From assembly GCA_021414185.1 (NCBI GenBank), contig JAIOOZ010000470.1, positions 1 to 11,094 of the forward strand: 11,094 nucleotides of DNA, in the 5' to 3' direction. Shown here piece after piece: positions 1-5,850 of the stretch. The notes under the pieces are model-generated. The model saw nothing but the letters and a program-made list of their open reading frames with translations. It made no database searches and was not told the DNA's origin. Within the stretch, counting starts at the first letter, position 1. The number at the start of each line of letters is the position of its first letter. This stretch comes from Betaproteobacteria bacterium (GTDB taxonomy: Bacteria > Pseudomonadota > Gammaproteobacteria > Burkholderiales > SG8-41). A program made the translations under genes and the position numbers.

Positions 1-30
1 CTGGCGGCACTTGCCGCGCTCATGTCCTGA
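1..30 (+). CDS. Probable 3' end of hisC (histidinol-phosphate aminotransferase)
   Basis: An open frame enters from the left edge and ends at a TGA at 28-30, reading LAALAALMS. It sits 23 bases upstream of hisB, where hisC normally ends in betaproteobacterial his clusters. Ten codons cannot identify a family, so the assignment rests on position only. It could equally be the tail of another his gene such as hisD. Confidence 0.35.
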   Translation: MAALAALMS

Positions 31-53
31 CTTTTTACATAGCTGAACCGACC

Positions 54-644
54 ATGGCCACGCGCACCGCGGAAATCAAACGCGATACCAAAGAAACGCA
101 AATCCGCGTCAAGCTCGATCTTGACGGCAGCGGTGCGAGCAAGCTCGCCACCGGCGTGCCGTTTCTCGATCACATGCTCGACCAGGTCGCGCGCCACGGC
201 GTGTTCGATCTCGAAATCGAGGCCAAGGGCGATCTGCACATCGATGCGCATCACACCGTCGAGGACATCGGCATTACCCTCGGCCAGGCCTTCGTCAAGG
301 CGCTCGGCGCCAAGGATGGCATACGCCGCTACGGCCACGCCTACGTCCCGCTCGACGAAGCGTTGTCGCGCGTGGTGGTCGACCTTTCGGGGCGCCCGGG
401 GCTGTCGCTGAAAATCGACTTCGTGCGCGCGCGCATCGGCGAGTTCGACGTCGACCTGGTGCATGAATTCTTCCAGGGCTTCACCAATCACGCGCAGGTC
501 ACGCTGCACGTCGATAACCTCAAGGGCGACAATGCGCACCACCAGGCGGAAACCGCGTTCAAGGCATTCGGCCGCGCGTTGCGCATGGCGGTCGAGCTCG
601 ACCCGCGCATGAAGGGCGTGCCGTCGACCAAGGGCAGTCTCTAG
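54..644 (+). CDS. hisB: Imidazoleglycerol-phosphate dehydratase (HisB)
   Basis: This cytoplasmic enzyme dehydrates imidazole glycerol phosphate to imidazole acetol phosphate in histidine synthesis. The 196-residue protein has the full length of the monofunctional dehydratase, with no fused phosphatase domain as in E. coli HisB. The two metal-binding signatures are visible: HHTVED at residues 66-71 and NAHHQAE at 160-166. The conserved stretches FLDHML (38-42), EALSRVVVDLSGRP (102-115) and HEFFQGF (137-143) are also present. The ATG at 54 gives the usual N-terminus. The protein ends in the family-typical STKGxL, so it is complete, although its TAG stop (642-644) overlaps the left end of the repeat element starting at 643. 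The next gene, hisH, normally follows within a few bases but is here 304 bases away. Confidence 0.97.
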   Translation: MATRTAEIKRDTKETQIRVKLDLDGSGASKLATGVPFLDHMLDQVARHGVFDLEIEAKGDLHIDAHHTVEDIGITLGQAFVKALGAKDGIRRYGHAYVPLDEALSRVVVDLSGRPGLSLKIDFVRARIGEFDVDLVHEFFQGFTNHAQVTLHVDNLKGDNAHHQAETAFKAFGRALRMAVELDPRMKGVPSTKGSL

Positions 645-909
645 AGTGCCTAACACCATGAAACGCGCGATGCGCTGTCACGATTTTGGCTCAGGGCTAG
701 AAGAAAGTCCCGCGGCTTAGTCATTCTAAGCAAGGGGCTTTCGACAACGCCATGTGCCAAAACTCGTGCCAGCCCGAAGGGTTGCAGCCAGAATTGGCGC
801 TATCTGCGTTGCTCGTCTTGCGAATACATAGAGTATTCGCTTCACCGGGCGCCTTGCTATCACCAATTCTGGCAGCAACGCACACGTGTTTCATGGTGTT
901 AGGCACTCT
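643..909. repeat. MITE-like 267-bp palindromic element between hisB and hisH
   Basis: The ends are perfect 22-bp inverted repeats (643-664 and 888-909; outer bases AGAGTGCCTAACACC). Inside are two large hairpins. Hairpin A pairs 679-690 with 756-768 (one bulge), 703-711 with 734-742 (one G-U), and GCTTAG 715-720 with CTAAGC 726-731 around a TCATT loop. Hairpin B pairs 781-797 with 863-879 (one mismatch) and has a tip of GCGAATAC 820-827 with GTATTCGC 833-840 around a 5-base loop. Together with the terminal stem this folds as a three-way junction on either strand. It contains no plausible gene and no transposase. No clear target-site duplication is visible (left flank AGTCTCT, right flank CGGCCGG). 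It resembles a non-autonomous transposable element or a folded RNA-type repeat; the family is not one I can name. It fills nearly all of the 304-base gap between hisB and hisH. Confidence 0.8.
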
Positions 910-948
910 CGGCCGGTCTTCTGGTAGCGCCGCGCCGAGCTTTCGCAT

Positions 949-1674
949 ATGACTGATATCGCCGTCATCGACTACGGGATGGGCAACCTGCATTCCGTCG
1001 CGACCCGCTTGAAACAGGCGGCGCCCGGACTTGAGGTCACGGTCACCGGCGATCCCGCGGTTGTGGCGCGCGCCGCGCGGGTGGTGTTTCCCGGGCAGGG
1101 TGCGATGCCCGACTGCATGCGTGAACTCGACGCGCATGGCTTGCGCGAGGCGGTGCTCGACGCCGCGTACAACAAACCCTTTCTCGGCATCTGTATCGGA
1201 TTGCAGATGTTGTTCGCCCACAGCGACGAGGGCGACGTCGCCTGCCTCGGCGTGCTGCCGGGACGTGTGCGCCGGTTCGCCGGCGCCATGGTCACCGCCG
1301 CCGGTGAGCGACGTGTGCGCCGGTTCGCCGGCGCCATGGTCACCGCCGCCGGTGAGCGTGTAAAGGTGCCGCACATGGGCTGGAACCGCGTGCGCCAGAT
1401 TGCGCCACATCCGTTGTGGCGCGGGGTGCCCGATGAGACGCGTTTTTATTTCGTGCACAGCTATTACGTGGAAACTGCAGAACCCGGGCTGGCGGCCGGA
1501 ACCAGCGACTATCCGCAGCCTTTTACCTGCGCGATTGCCCGCGAAAATGTGTTTGCGGTGCAGTTTCACCCCGAAAAAAGCGGTGCGGACGGGCTGCAGC
1601 TGTTGCAGAACTTCGTGCAGTGGCAGCCCGCCGGCCGGCTCCAGCGTCCGCGCCGTACGGTGGCCGCGGGTTGA
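949..1674 (+). CDS. hisH: Imidazole glycerol phosphate synthase, glutaminase subunit (HisH), with internal duplication
   Basis: HisH hydrolyses glutamine and passes ammonia to HisF for IGP and AICAR formation. This is a class I glutamine amidotransferase. The nucleophile is Cys82 in GICIGLQM, the other catalytic residues are His207 and Glu209 in FHPEKS, and the oxyanion strand is PGQGA at 49-52. IDYGMGN at 7-13 and PHMGWN at 141-146 are also typical. At 241 residues it is longer than the usual 200-215. Sixteen residues come from an exact tandem copy of RVRRFAGAMVTAAGER (106-121, then 122-137), and a basic tail of about 16 residues follows FVQW. All catalytic residues remain in frame, so it is probably functional. 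The ATG at 949 gives the canonical start, but no strong Shine-Dalgarno precedes it. The upstream gap is occupied by the repeat element. Confidence 0.95.
   Translation: MTDIAVIDYGMGNLHSVATRLKQAAPGLEVTVTGDPAVVARAARVVFPGQGAMPDCMRELDAHGLREAVLDAAYNKPFLGICIGLQMLFAHSDEGDVACLGVLPGRVRRFAGAMVTAAGERRVRRFAGAMVTAAGERVKVPHMGWNRVRQIAPHPLWRGVPDETRFYFVHSYYVETAEPGLAAGTSDYPQPFTCAIARENVFAVQFHPEKSGADGLQLLQNFVQWQPAGRLQRPRRTVAAG
1262..1357 (+). repeat. 48-bp exact tandem duplication inside hisH
   Basis: The unit at 1262-1309 is repeated without a mismatch at 1310-1357, and the match extends one further base (1310 equals 1358). The unit starts GACGTGTGCGCC and ends GGTGAGC. Its length is a multiple of three, so it adds 16 residues without shifting the frame. 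Perfect identity implies a recent event, since synonymous drift has not begun. The unit is GC-rich with internal short palindromes (GGCGCC, GCCGGCG), which would favour replication slippage. Confidence 0.97.
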
Positions 1675-1834
1675 GGCGCTATGCGAACCGCCGCCGCGTG
1701 TAGTATGATGATTTTCAACCGCGATTTCACCAGCCTTTGTCCTCATCAGCCGCGCTTTCGCATAACGCCCCTTCCTCCGGCAGGACTAATCCCGGCTTTT
1801 CCGAACGACTTCCCGTAACCCGTTACCGCGCAGC
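1675..1834 (+). other. Intergenic spacer hisH-hisA, no recognised element
   Basis: The 160 bases between the hisH stop and the hisA start are unusually long for this cluster. I see no gene, no strong hairpin and no convincing promoter. A TATGAT hexamer at 1704-1709 resembles a -10 box but lacks a matching -35. No Shine-Dalgarno is evident before hisA. Confidence 0.6.
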
Positions 1835-2590
1835 ATGCTGATAATTCCGGCGATCGATCTCAAGGACGGCAAGTGTGTACGCCTGAAACAAGGCGACATG
1901 ACGGATGCCACCGTTTTTTCGGAGGACCCCGGCGCGATGGCTGAGCAATGGGTGAAGCAGGGCGCGCGCCGCCTTCACGTGGTCGATTTGAACGGGGCGG
2001 CCGCCGGCAAGCCGAAAAACGAAGCTGCCATCAAGGCCATCATGGCGGCGGTGGGCGACCGCATACCGGTGCAACTCGGCGGCGGCATCCGCGATCTCGA
2101 TACCATAGAGCGCTATATCGACAGCGGCATCCGTTACGTGATCATCGGCACTGCCGCGGTGAAAACGCCGGGTTTCCTGCATGACGCGTGCACCGCGTTT
2201 ACCGGCCACGTGATGGTGGCGCTCGACGCCAAGGACGGCAAGGTCGCGGTCGACGGCTGGTCGAAAATGACCGGTCACGACGTGATCGACCTCGCCAAGA
2301 AATTTGAGGACTACGGCAGCGAAGCGATTATTTATACCGATATCGGCCGCGACGGCATGCTGACGGGCGTCAATATCAAGGCCACCGTCGAACTCGCGCG
2401 CCAGCTGTCGGTGCCGGTCATCGCGAGCGGCGGCATCACCGATCTCGAAGACGTCAAGGCGCTGTGCAAGGTCGAAGCCGACGGCATCATCGGCGCGATT
2501 ACCGGCCGCGCGGTATACCAGGGCACGCTCGATTTCGCCGCCGCGCAAAAGCTCGCCGACAAACTGTCCAAGAAAAAAGGAGAGGCGTGA
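1835..2590 (+). CDS. hisA: ProFAR isomerase (HisA)
   Basis: HisA is the (beta/alpha)8-barrel enzyme that performs the Amadori rearrangement of ProFAR to PRFAR, the substrate of HisF. The 251-residue protein is of family length. The two catalytic aspartates are visible: Asp8 in IPAIDLKDG and Asp131 in VALDAKDG. The phosphate-binding glycine motifs LGGGIR (81-86) and IASGGI, and TDIGRDGM between them, are intact. The ATG at 1835 gives the family-typical MLIIPAIDL start. The C-terminus ends in a short lysine-rich tail. The gene overlaps nothing, and hisF follows after a 64-base spacer containing a small direct repeat. Confidence 0.97.
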   Translation: MLIIPAIDLKDGKCVRLKQGDMTDATVFSEDPGAMAEQWVKQGARRLHVVDLNGAAAGKPKNEAAIKAIMAAVGDRIPVQLGGGIRDLDTIERYIDSGIRYVIIGTAAVKTPGFLHDACTAFTGHVMVALDAKDGKVAVDGWSKMTGHDVIDLAKKFEDYGSEAIIYTDIGRDGMLTGVNIKATVELARQLSVPVIASGGITDLEDVKALCKVEADGIIGAITGRAVYQGTLDFAAAQKLADKLSKKKGEA

Positions 2591-2608
2591 GGCGATAGGC
2601 GTGAGGCG
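2583..2608 (+). repeat. 12-bp direct repeat at the end of hisA
   Basis: AGGCGTGAGGCG occurs at 2583-2594, across the hisA stop codon, and again at 2597-2608. A C/T-rich tract follows (about 2620-2647), leading to the hisF start. Short GTGAGG-type repeats paired with C/T-rich tracts are a common spacer type in betaproteobacteria; that link is from general knowledge, not a search. Confidence 0.75.
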
Positions 2609-2654
2609 GTTCCAGCAAGTCCCTTCTCCCCTCTCTCCCCTCTCCTGTTGCCCG

Positions 2655-3425
2655 ATGGGCCTCGCCAAGCGCATCATCCCCTGTCTTGACGTCAACGCCG
2701 GGCGCGTCGTCAAGGGCATCAACTTCGTGGACCTGCGCGACGCCGGCGATCCGGTAGAAGTCGCGGCGCGATACAACCTGCAGGGCGCCGACGAACTCAC
2801 GTTTCTCGACATTACCGCCAGCAGCGATAACCGCGACCTGATTCTGCATATCGTCGAAGCCGTCGCCACCCAGGTGTTCATTCCGCTCACCGTCGGCGGC
2901 GGCGTGCGCAAGGTCGAAGACGTCAGGCGCCTGCTCAACGCCGGCGCCGACAAAGTCAGCATCAACACCGCTGCGGTGCAAAACCCGCAACTGGTCGCCG
3001 ATGCCACCACGCATTACGGGTCGCAATGCATCGTGGTGGCCGTGGACGCCAAGCGGGTGCCGGGAGCAGGCGCGCCGCGCTGGGAGGTTTACACCCACGG
3101 CGGACGCACAGCGACAGGACTCGATGCGCTGGAGTGGGGACGCAAGATGCAGACGCTCGGCGCCGGCGAGATACTGCTCACCAGCATGGACCGCGACGGC
3201 ACGCGCGCGGGGTTCGACCTCGAACTCACGCGCGCTTTTGCCGATGCGCTCGAAATTCCAGTGATTGCGAGCGGCGGCGTCGGCAGTCTCGAGCACCTGG
3301 TCGATGGCATAGTGGAAGGCCACGCGAGCGCGGTGCTCGCCGCCAGCATTTTTCACTACGGCGAATTCACCGTGGCGCAGGCGAAGCAACTGATGGCCGC
3401 GCGCGGTGTCGAAGTGAGATTATGA
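2655..3425 (+). CDS. hisF: Imidazole glycerol phosphate synthase, cyclase subunit (HisF)
   Basis: HisF uses ammonia from HisH to convert PRFAR to IGP and AICAR, the latter feeding purine synthesis. The 256-residue (beta/alpha)8 barrel shows both catalytic aspartates, Asp12 in IIPCLDV and Asp131 in VVAVDAKR. It also has TVGGGVR (79-85) and IASGGVG phosphate-binding loops and LTSMDRDGT. I chose the ATG at 2655 because it gives the conserved MGLAKRIIPCLDV start. A GTG at 2601 in the same frame would add 18 low-complexity residues encoded by the spacer repeat and is unlikely. No Shine-Dalgarno is visible at 2655, as the preceding bases are pyrimidine-rich. The partner hisH lies two genes upstream. 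Confidence 0.96.
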   Translation: MGLAKRIIPCLDVNAGRVVKGINFVDLRDAGDPVEVAARYNLQGADELTFLDITASSDNRDLILHIVEAVATQVFIPLTVGGGVRKVEDVRRLLNAGADKVSINTAAVQNPQLVADATTHYGSQCIVVAVDAKRVPGAGAPRWEVYTHGGRTATGLDALEWGRKMQTLGAGEILLTSMDRDGTRAGFDLELTRAFADALEIPVIASGGVGSLEHLVDGIVEGHASAVLAASIFHYGEFTVAQAKQLMAARGVEVRL

Positions 3426-3492
3426 GACGGGCGGAGTAAAATCGCGGTTGACCGTCACAGGTTCAATCCTCATCGCGCGGCGCTTACGGCAT

Positions 3493-3882
3493 ATGTCGGA
3501 TAACTGGCTTAACAAGGTAAACTGGGCGCAGGACGGGCTGGTGCCCGCGGTCGCCCAGGAAACGGCGAGCGGCCGCGTGTTGACGCTTGCGTGGATGAAC
3601 CGCGCGGCGCTGAAAAAAACGGTGGAAACCGGCGAAGTCCACTACTGGTCGCGTTCGCGCAAGAAAATCTGGCACAAGGGCGAGGAATCCGGCCACGTGC
3701 AGAAAGTGTGCAGCATCCGACTGGATTGCGACGAAGACGTCATACTGGTGGAAGTCGAGCAGGTGGGCGGCATCGCCTGTCACACCGGCCGTCACAGCTG
3801 TTTTTATCAGAAGCTCGTCAATGGCGAATGGGTGGCAACGGAGCCGGTATTGAAAGACCCGCGGAACATCTACAAAAAATGA
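3493..3882 (+). CDS. hisI: Phosphoribosyl-AMP cyclohydrolase (HisI)
   Basis: HisI is a metal-dependent hydrolase that opens the adenine ring of PR-AMP to give ProFAR, the third step of histidine synthesis. The 129-residue protein is a stand-alone cyclohydrolase and is not fused to HisE as in enterobacteria. Metal ligands are recognisable: the acidic cluster DCDED at 78-82 (Asp78, Asp80, Asp82), and Cys79, Cys96 and Cys103, the last two in ACHTGRHSCF. YWSRSRKKIWHKGEESG (51-67) is the family signature. The ATG at 3493 gives the usual MSDNWLNKV start. An in-frame TTG at 3448 would add 15 residues without family support. The stop overlaps the hisE start. Confidence 0.97.
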   Translation: MSDNWLNKVNWAQDGLVPAVAQETASGRVLTLAWMNRAALKKTVETGEVHYWSRSRKKIWHKGEESGHVQKVCSIRLDCDEDVILVEVEQVGGIACHTGRHSCFYQKLVNGEWVATEPVLKDPRNIYKK

Positions 3883-4199
3883 TCGATCCCACGATACTGC
3901 AGCGCCTGTCCGCGACCATCGCCGGGCGCAAAGGCGCCGACGCCGCGAGTTCGTACGTCGCCGGGCTGTTCGGCAAGGGCCACGACGCGATACTCAAGAA
4001 AGTCGCGGAGGAGGCCGCCGAAACGCTGTTGGCGGCCAAGGACGGTGATAAACTGCACCTCGTACGCGAAACCGCCGACCTGTGGTTTCATTGCCTGGTG
4101 TTGCTGGCGTGGCACGGACTGACGAGCGACGACGTGCTCGCTGAATTGCACCGGCGCGAAGGCATTTCGGGCGTCGACGAGAAAAAGTCGCGCAAGTGA
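3879..4199 (+). CDS. hisE: Phosphoribosyl-ATP pyrophosphatase (HisE)
   Basis: HisE hydrolyses PR-ATP to PR-AMP and pyrophosphate, the second step of histidine synthesis, supplying HisI. The 106-residue all-alpha protein is of the MazG-like NTP pyrophosphohydrolase fold. Metal-binding acidic residues are visible in KKVAEEAAE (Glu44, Glu45, Glu48) and RETADLWFH (Glu64, Asp67). The start overlaps the hisI stop in ATGA at 3879-3882, which implies translational coupling. This is the last his gene; a probable terminator follows before tatA. In many relatives a HIT-family gene (hinT) lies between hisE and tatA, but here there is none. Confidence 0.96.
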   Translation: MIDPTILQRLSATIAGRKGADAASSYVAGLFGKGHDAILKKVAEEAAETLLAAKDGDKLHLVRETADLWFHCLVLLAWHGLTSDDVLAELHRREGISGVDEKKSRK

Positions 4200-4259
4200 C
4201 CGCGCGCAACGGCGGCGTCGCGCAAACAGGTCAAAGTTAGGCGCAGACGAAACTACACG

Positions 4260-4291
4260 AAAAGCCGCGCGCTCGAGAGCGCGGGCGTTTT
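4260..4291 (+). terminator. Probable Rho-independent terminator after hisE
   Basis: The core stem CGCGCT (4268-4273) pairs with AGCGCG (4278-4283) around a CGAG loop. Below it GCC (4264-4266) pairs with GGC (4284-4286), and AAAA (4260-4263) with TTTT (4288-4291), with single-base bulges at 4267 and 4287. The T tract is only four long, so termination may be partial. It lies between the his and tat genes, where a boundary is expected. Confidence 0.5.
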
Positions 4292-4299
4292 CAAGTCAG

Positions 4300-4304
4300 A
4301 GGAG
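4300..4304 (+). promoter_or_regulatory. Shine-Dalgarno of tatA
   Basis: AGGAG at 4300-4304 lies seven bases before the ATG at 4312. It is one of the clearest ribosome sites in the window, in keeping with TatA being the most abundant translocon subunit. No convincing promoter was seen in the 112-base gap. Confidence 0.75.
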
Positions 4305-4311
4305 CGGGAAC

Positions 4312-4542
4312 ATGGGTTCATTAAGCATTTGGCACTGGCTGATCGTGCTGGTGGTCGTGGTGCTGATATTCGGCACCAAGAAGCTGCGCAACCTGGGCGG
4401 CGACCTCGGCAGCGCGGTCAAGGGTTTCAAGGACGGCATGATGTCGGAAGACGACAAGCCGCAGCCGCAGGCGGAAATTCACCCCGCCGCCGGCCAGACC
4501 ATCGAAGGCGAAGTGAAAAAGGAAACGCAGTCGAAAGTGTGA
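4312..4542 (+). CDS. tatA: Sec-independent protein translocase TatA
   Basis: TatA forms the oligomeric pore component of the twin-arginine pathway, which exports folded and cofactor-loaded proteins across the inner membrane. The 76-residue protein has the expected layout. A short N-terminal membrane helix (residues 5-20, ILxV-rich) leads to the FGTKKLRNLG hinge with invariant Phe20-Gly21. An amphipathic helix (LGSAVKGFKDGM) and a charged, disordered tail follow. The start MGSLSIWHWLIV is typical. It is the first gene of tatABC and follows the his cluster, a common betaproteobacterial arrangement. Confidence 0.96.
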   Translation: MGSLSIWHWLIVLVVVVLIFGTKKLRNLGGDLGSAVKGFKDGMMSEDDKPQPQAEIHPAAGQTIEGEVKKETQSKV

Positions 4543-4603
4543 GGCGCAAGGCCGACGGGGCAAAGCATGGCCTCCCCGTTTCCCGCCCCTCGCTCCCTAT
4601 TTC

Positions 4604-5020
4604 ATGTTCGACGTAGGATTCTCCGAAATCGTCGTTATCGCGGTCGTCGCTCTGATCGTGATCGGGCCCGAGCGCCTGCCGAAAGTGGCGCGCACGCTTG
4701 GCCATCTGTTCGGACGCATGCAGCGCTACGTCAACGACGTGAAATCCGATATCTCCCGCGAAATGGAACTCGATGAACTGCGCAAGCTGCAGGCGAGCGT
4801 GCAGGACGCGGCGCACGCCATCGAGCAGACGGTGACCAAGGAAGTCAGCGCCACCGAATCGCAGTTGAACAGCATCGCGACAACCGCGCAGGAAGCCGTG
4901 CAGCCGGCGGCGGAGCCGGCGCTCGCGGCTGGCGCCGACGCCATTGTCACGCCGGCGACCAGTGCGCAGCTCGAACTCGGGCTTGACGCGGCGGCGCAGG
5001 CGGCGCGCAAGCAAGCCTGA
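4604..5020 (+). CDS. tatB: Sec-independent protein translocase TatB
   Basis: TatB forms the signal-receptor complex with TatC for proteins carrying a twin-arginine signal. The 138-residue protein starts MFDVGFSEIVVIAVVALIV, with the conserved Glu8 in the membrane helix and the GPERLP hinge at 21-26. A long amphipathic helix follows to about residue 85, and then an Ala/Pro/Glu-rich tail, probably disordered, carrying repeated AAEPA-type runs. The gene lies 61 bases after tatA. No Shine-Dalgarno is visible; the 20 bases before the ATG are mostly C and T. It precedes tatC by 35 bases and is expected to be co-transcribed with it. Confidence 0.95.
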   Translation: MFDVGFSEIVVIAVVALIVIGPERLPKVARTLGHLFGRMQRYVNDVKSDISREMELDELRKLQASVQDAAHAIEQTVTKEVSATESQLNSIATTAQEAVQPAAEPALAAGADAIVTPATSAQLELGLDAAAQAARKQA

Positions 5021-5055
5021 ACACGACGCCGCGCACCAGACACGCGGCAACCCCC

Positions 5056-5829
5056 ATGAGCACACAAGATACTTTCATTTCCCATCTGGTCGAATTGCGC
5101 GACCGGTTGCTGCGCGCGATCCTCGCCGTGCTGATTGTGTTCCTGTGCCTGTTTCCGTGGGCCAAGGACTTGTACACCCTGCTGGCGCAGCCGCTGCTCG
5201 CGGTGTTGCCGCAGGGCGGCCAGATGATAGCCACCGACGTGGTCGGCGTGTTCCTGGTGCCGATGAAGGTCGCGCTGCTGGTCGCGTTCGTGATCGCGCT
5301 GCCCTACGTCCTGTTTCAGATATGGGCGTTCGTCGCGCCCGGCCTTTACACGCATGAAAAACGGCTGGTGCTGCCACTCATCATTACCAGCACGCTGTTG
5401 TTCATCGCCGGCATGGCATTCGCGTACTTCCTGGTTTTCCCGGTGGTGTTCAAGTTCATGGCGTCGATCGCGCCCGAAGGCGTGGCGTGGATGGCCGACA
5501 TCGAAAAGTATTTGAGTTTCGCGCTGACCATGTTCGTTGCGTTCGGCGTTACGTTCGAGGTGCCGGTCGCCGTGGTCCTGCTGGTGCGCATGAATATCGT
5601 GACCGTCGAAAAGCTGCGCGAGATCAGGCCCTATGTAATCGTCGGCGCATTTGTGATTGGCGCGGTGTTTACCCCGCCGGACGTGATTTCACAGTTGATG
5701 CTGGCGGTGCCGCTCTGGGTGTTGTATGAACTCGGCATCCTGATCGCCAGCATGATGGCGAAGCCGCAGGCGGCGGACGGCGACGCAACGGCGCCCGCCA
5801 AACCCGAAGCCGAACCGGGCAAGGACTGA
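5056..5829 (+). CDS. tatC: Sec-independent protein translocase TatC
   Basis: TatC is the polytopic membrane receptor that binds the twin-arginine motif. The 257-residue protein shows six hydrophobic segments, as in the family. The signal-binding surface is intact: HLVELRDRLLR (10-20, with Glu13) on the N-terminal cytoplasmic segment, and PGLYTHEKR (95-103, with Glu101) in the first cytoplasmic loop. FQIWAFVAPGLY and the IRPYVIVGAFVIGAVFTPPD segment are also typical. The C-terminal 20 residues are Ala/Pro/Lys-rich and variable. It is the last gene of tatABC and converges with the degS-like gene across a 21-base gap with no clear terminator. Confidence 0.97.
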   Translation: MSTQDTFISHLVELRDRLLRAILAVLIVFLCLFPWAKDLYTLLAQPLLAVLPQGGQMIATDVVGVFLVPMKVALLVAFVIALPYVLFQIWAFVAPGLYTHEKRLVLPLIITSTLLFIAGMAFAYFLVFPVVFKFMASIAPEGVAWMADIEKYLSFALTMFVAFGVTFEVPVAVVLLVRMNIVTVEKLREIRPYVIVGAFVIGAVFTPPDVISQLMLAVPLWVLYELGILIASMMAKPQAADGDATAPAKPEAEPGKD

Positions 5830-5850
5830 TCCGGCACCGGCTTTAGCGCG

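Noticed and set aside
752..952. 66-codon plus-strand open frame inside the element
   Set aside because: It starts within hairpin A and runs to the hisH start with no family resemblance or ribosome site. The region is explained by its inverted repeats.
1262..1357. The two 48-bp copies as a CRISPR array or regulatory repeat
   Set aside because: The copies are directly adjacent with no spacers, there are only two, and they lie in a coding frame.
1704..1709. TATGAT as the -10 box of a hisA promoter
   Set aside because: The bases 16-18 upstream do not resemble a -35 and there is no extended -10, so it could be chance.
721..1746. 341-codon open frame on the minus strand over hisH and the repeat element
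   Set aside because: It is antisense to a well-supported hisH and runs through the hairpins of the element; its product is low-complexity and resembles no family. GC-rich DNA commonly gives such open frames.
939..1764. GCTTTCGCATA before hisH (939-949) and again in the hisH-hisA spacer (1754-1764)
   Set aside because: Only 11 bases are shared, the two sites have different relations to a start codon, and the flanks show little further similarity; chance is a sufficient explanation.
2601..2654. GTG start for hisF at 2601
   Set aside because: It would add 18 residues encoded by the spacer repeat and C/T tract; the family start MGLAKRIIP is at 2655.
1823..3010. Long minus-strand open frame over hisA and hisF
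   Set aside because: Antisense to two confident his genes with intact catalytic residues; the Arg/Ala/His-rich product is typical of a shadow frame. The same holds for the minus-strand frames at 8278-9486 and 9807-10724.
5830..5850. Bidirectional terminator between tatC and the protease gene
   Set aside because: The 21-base gap contains only CCGG-CA-CCGG with no usable loop and no T tract.
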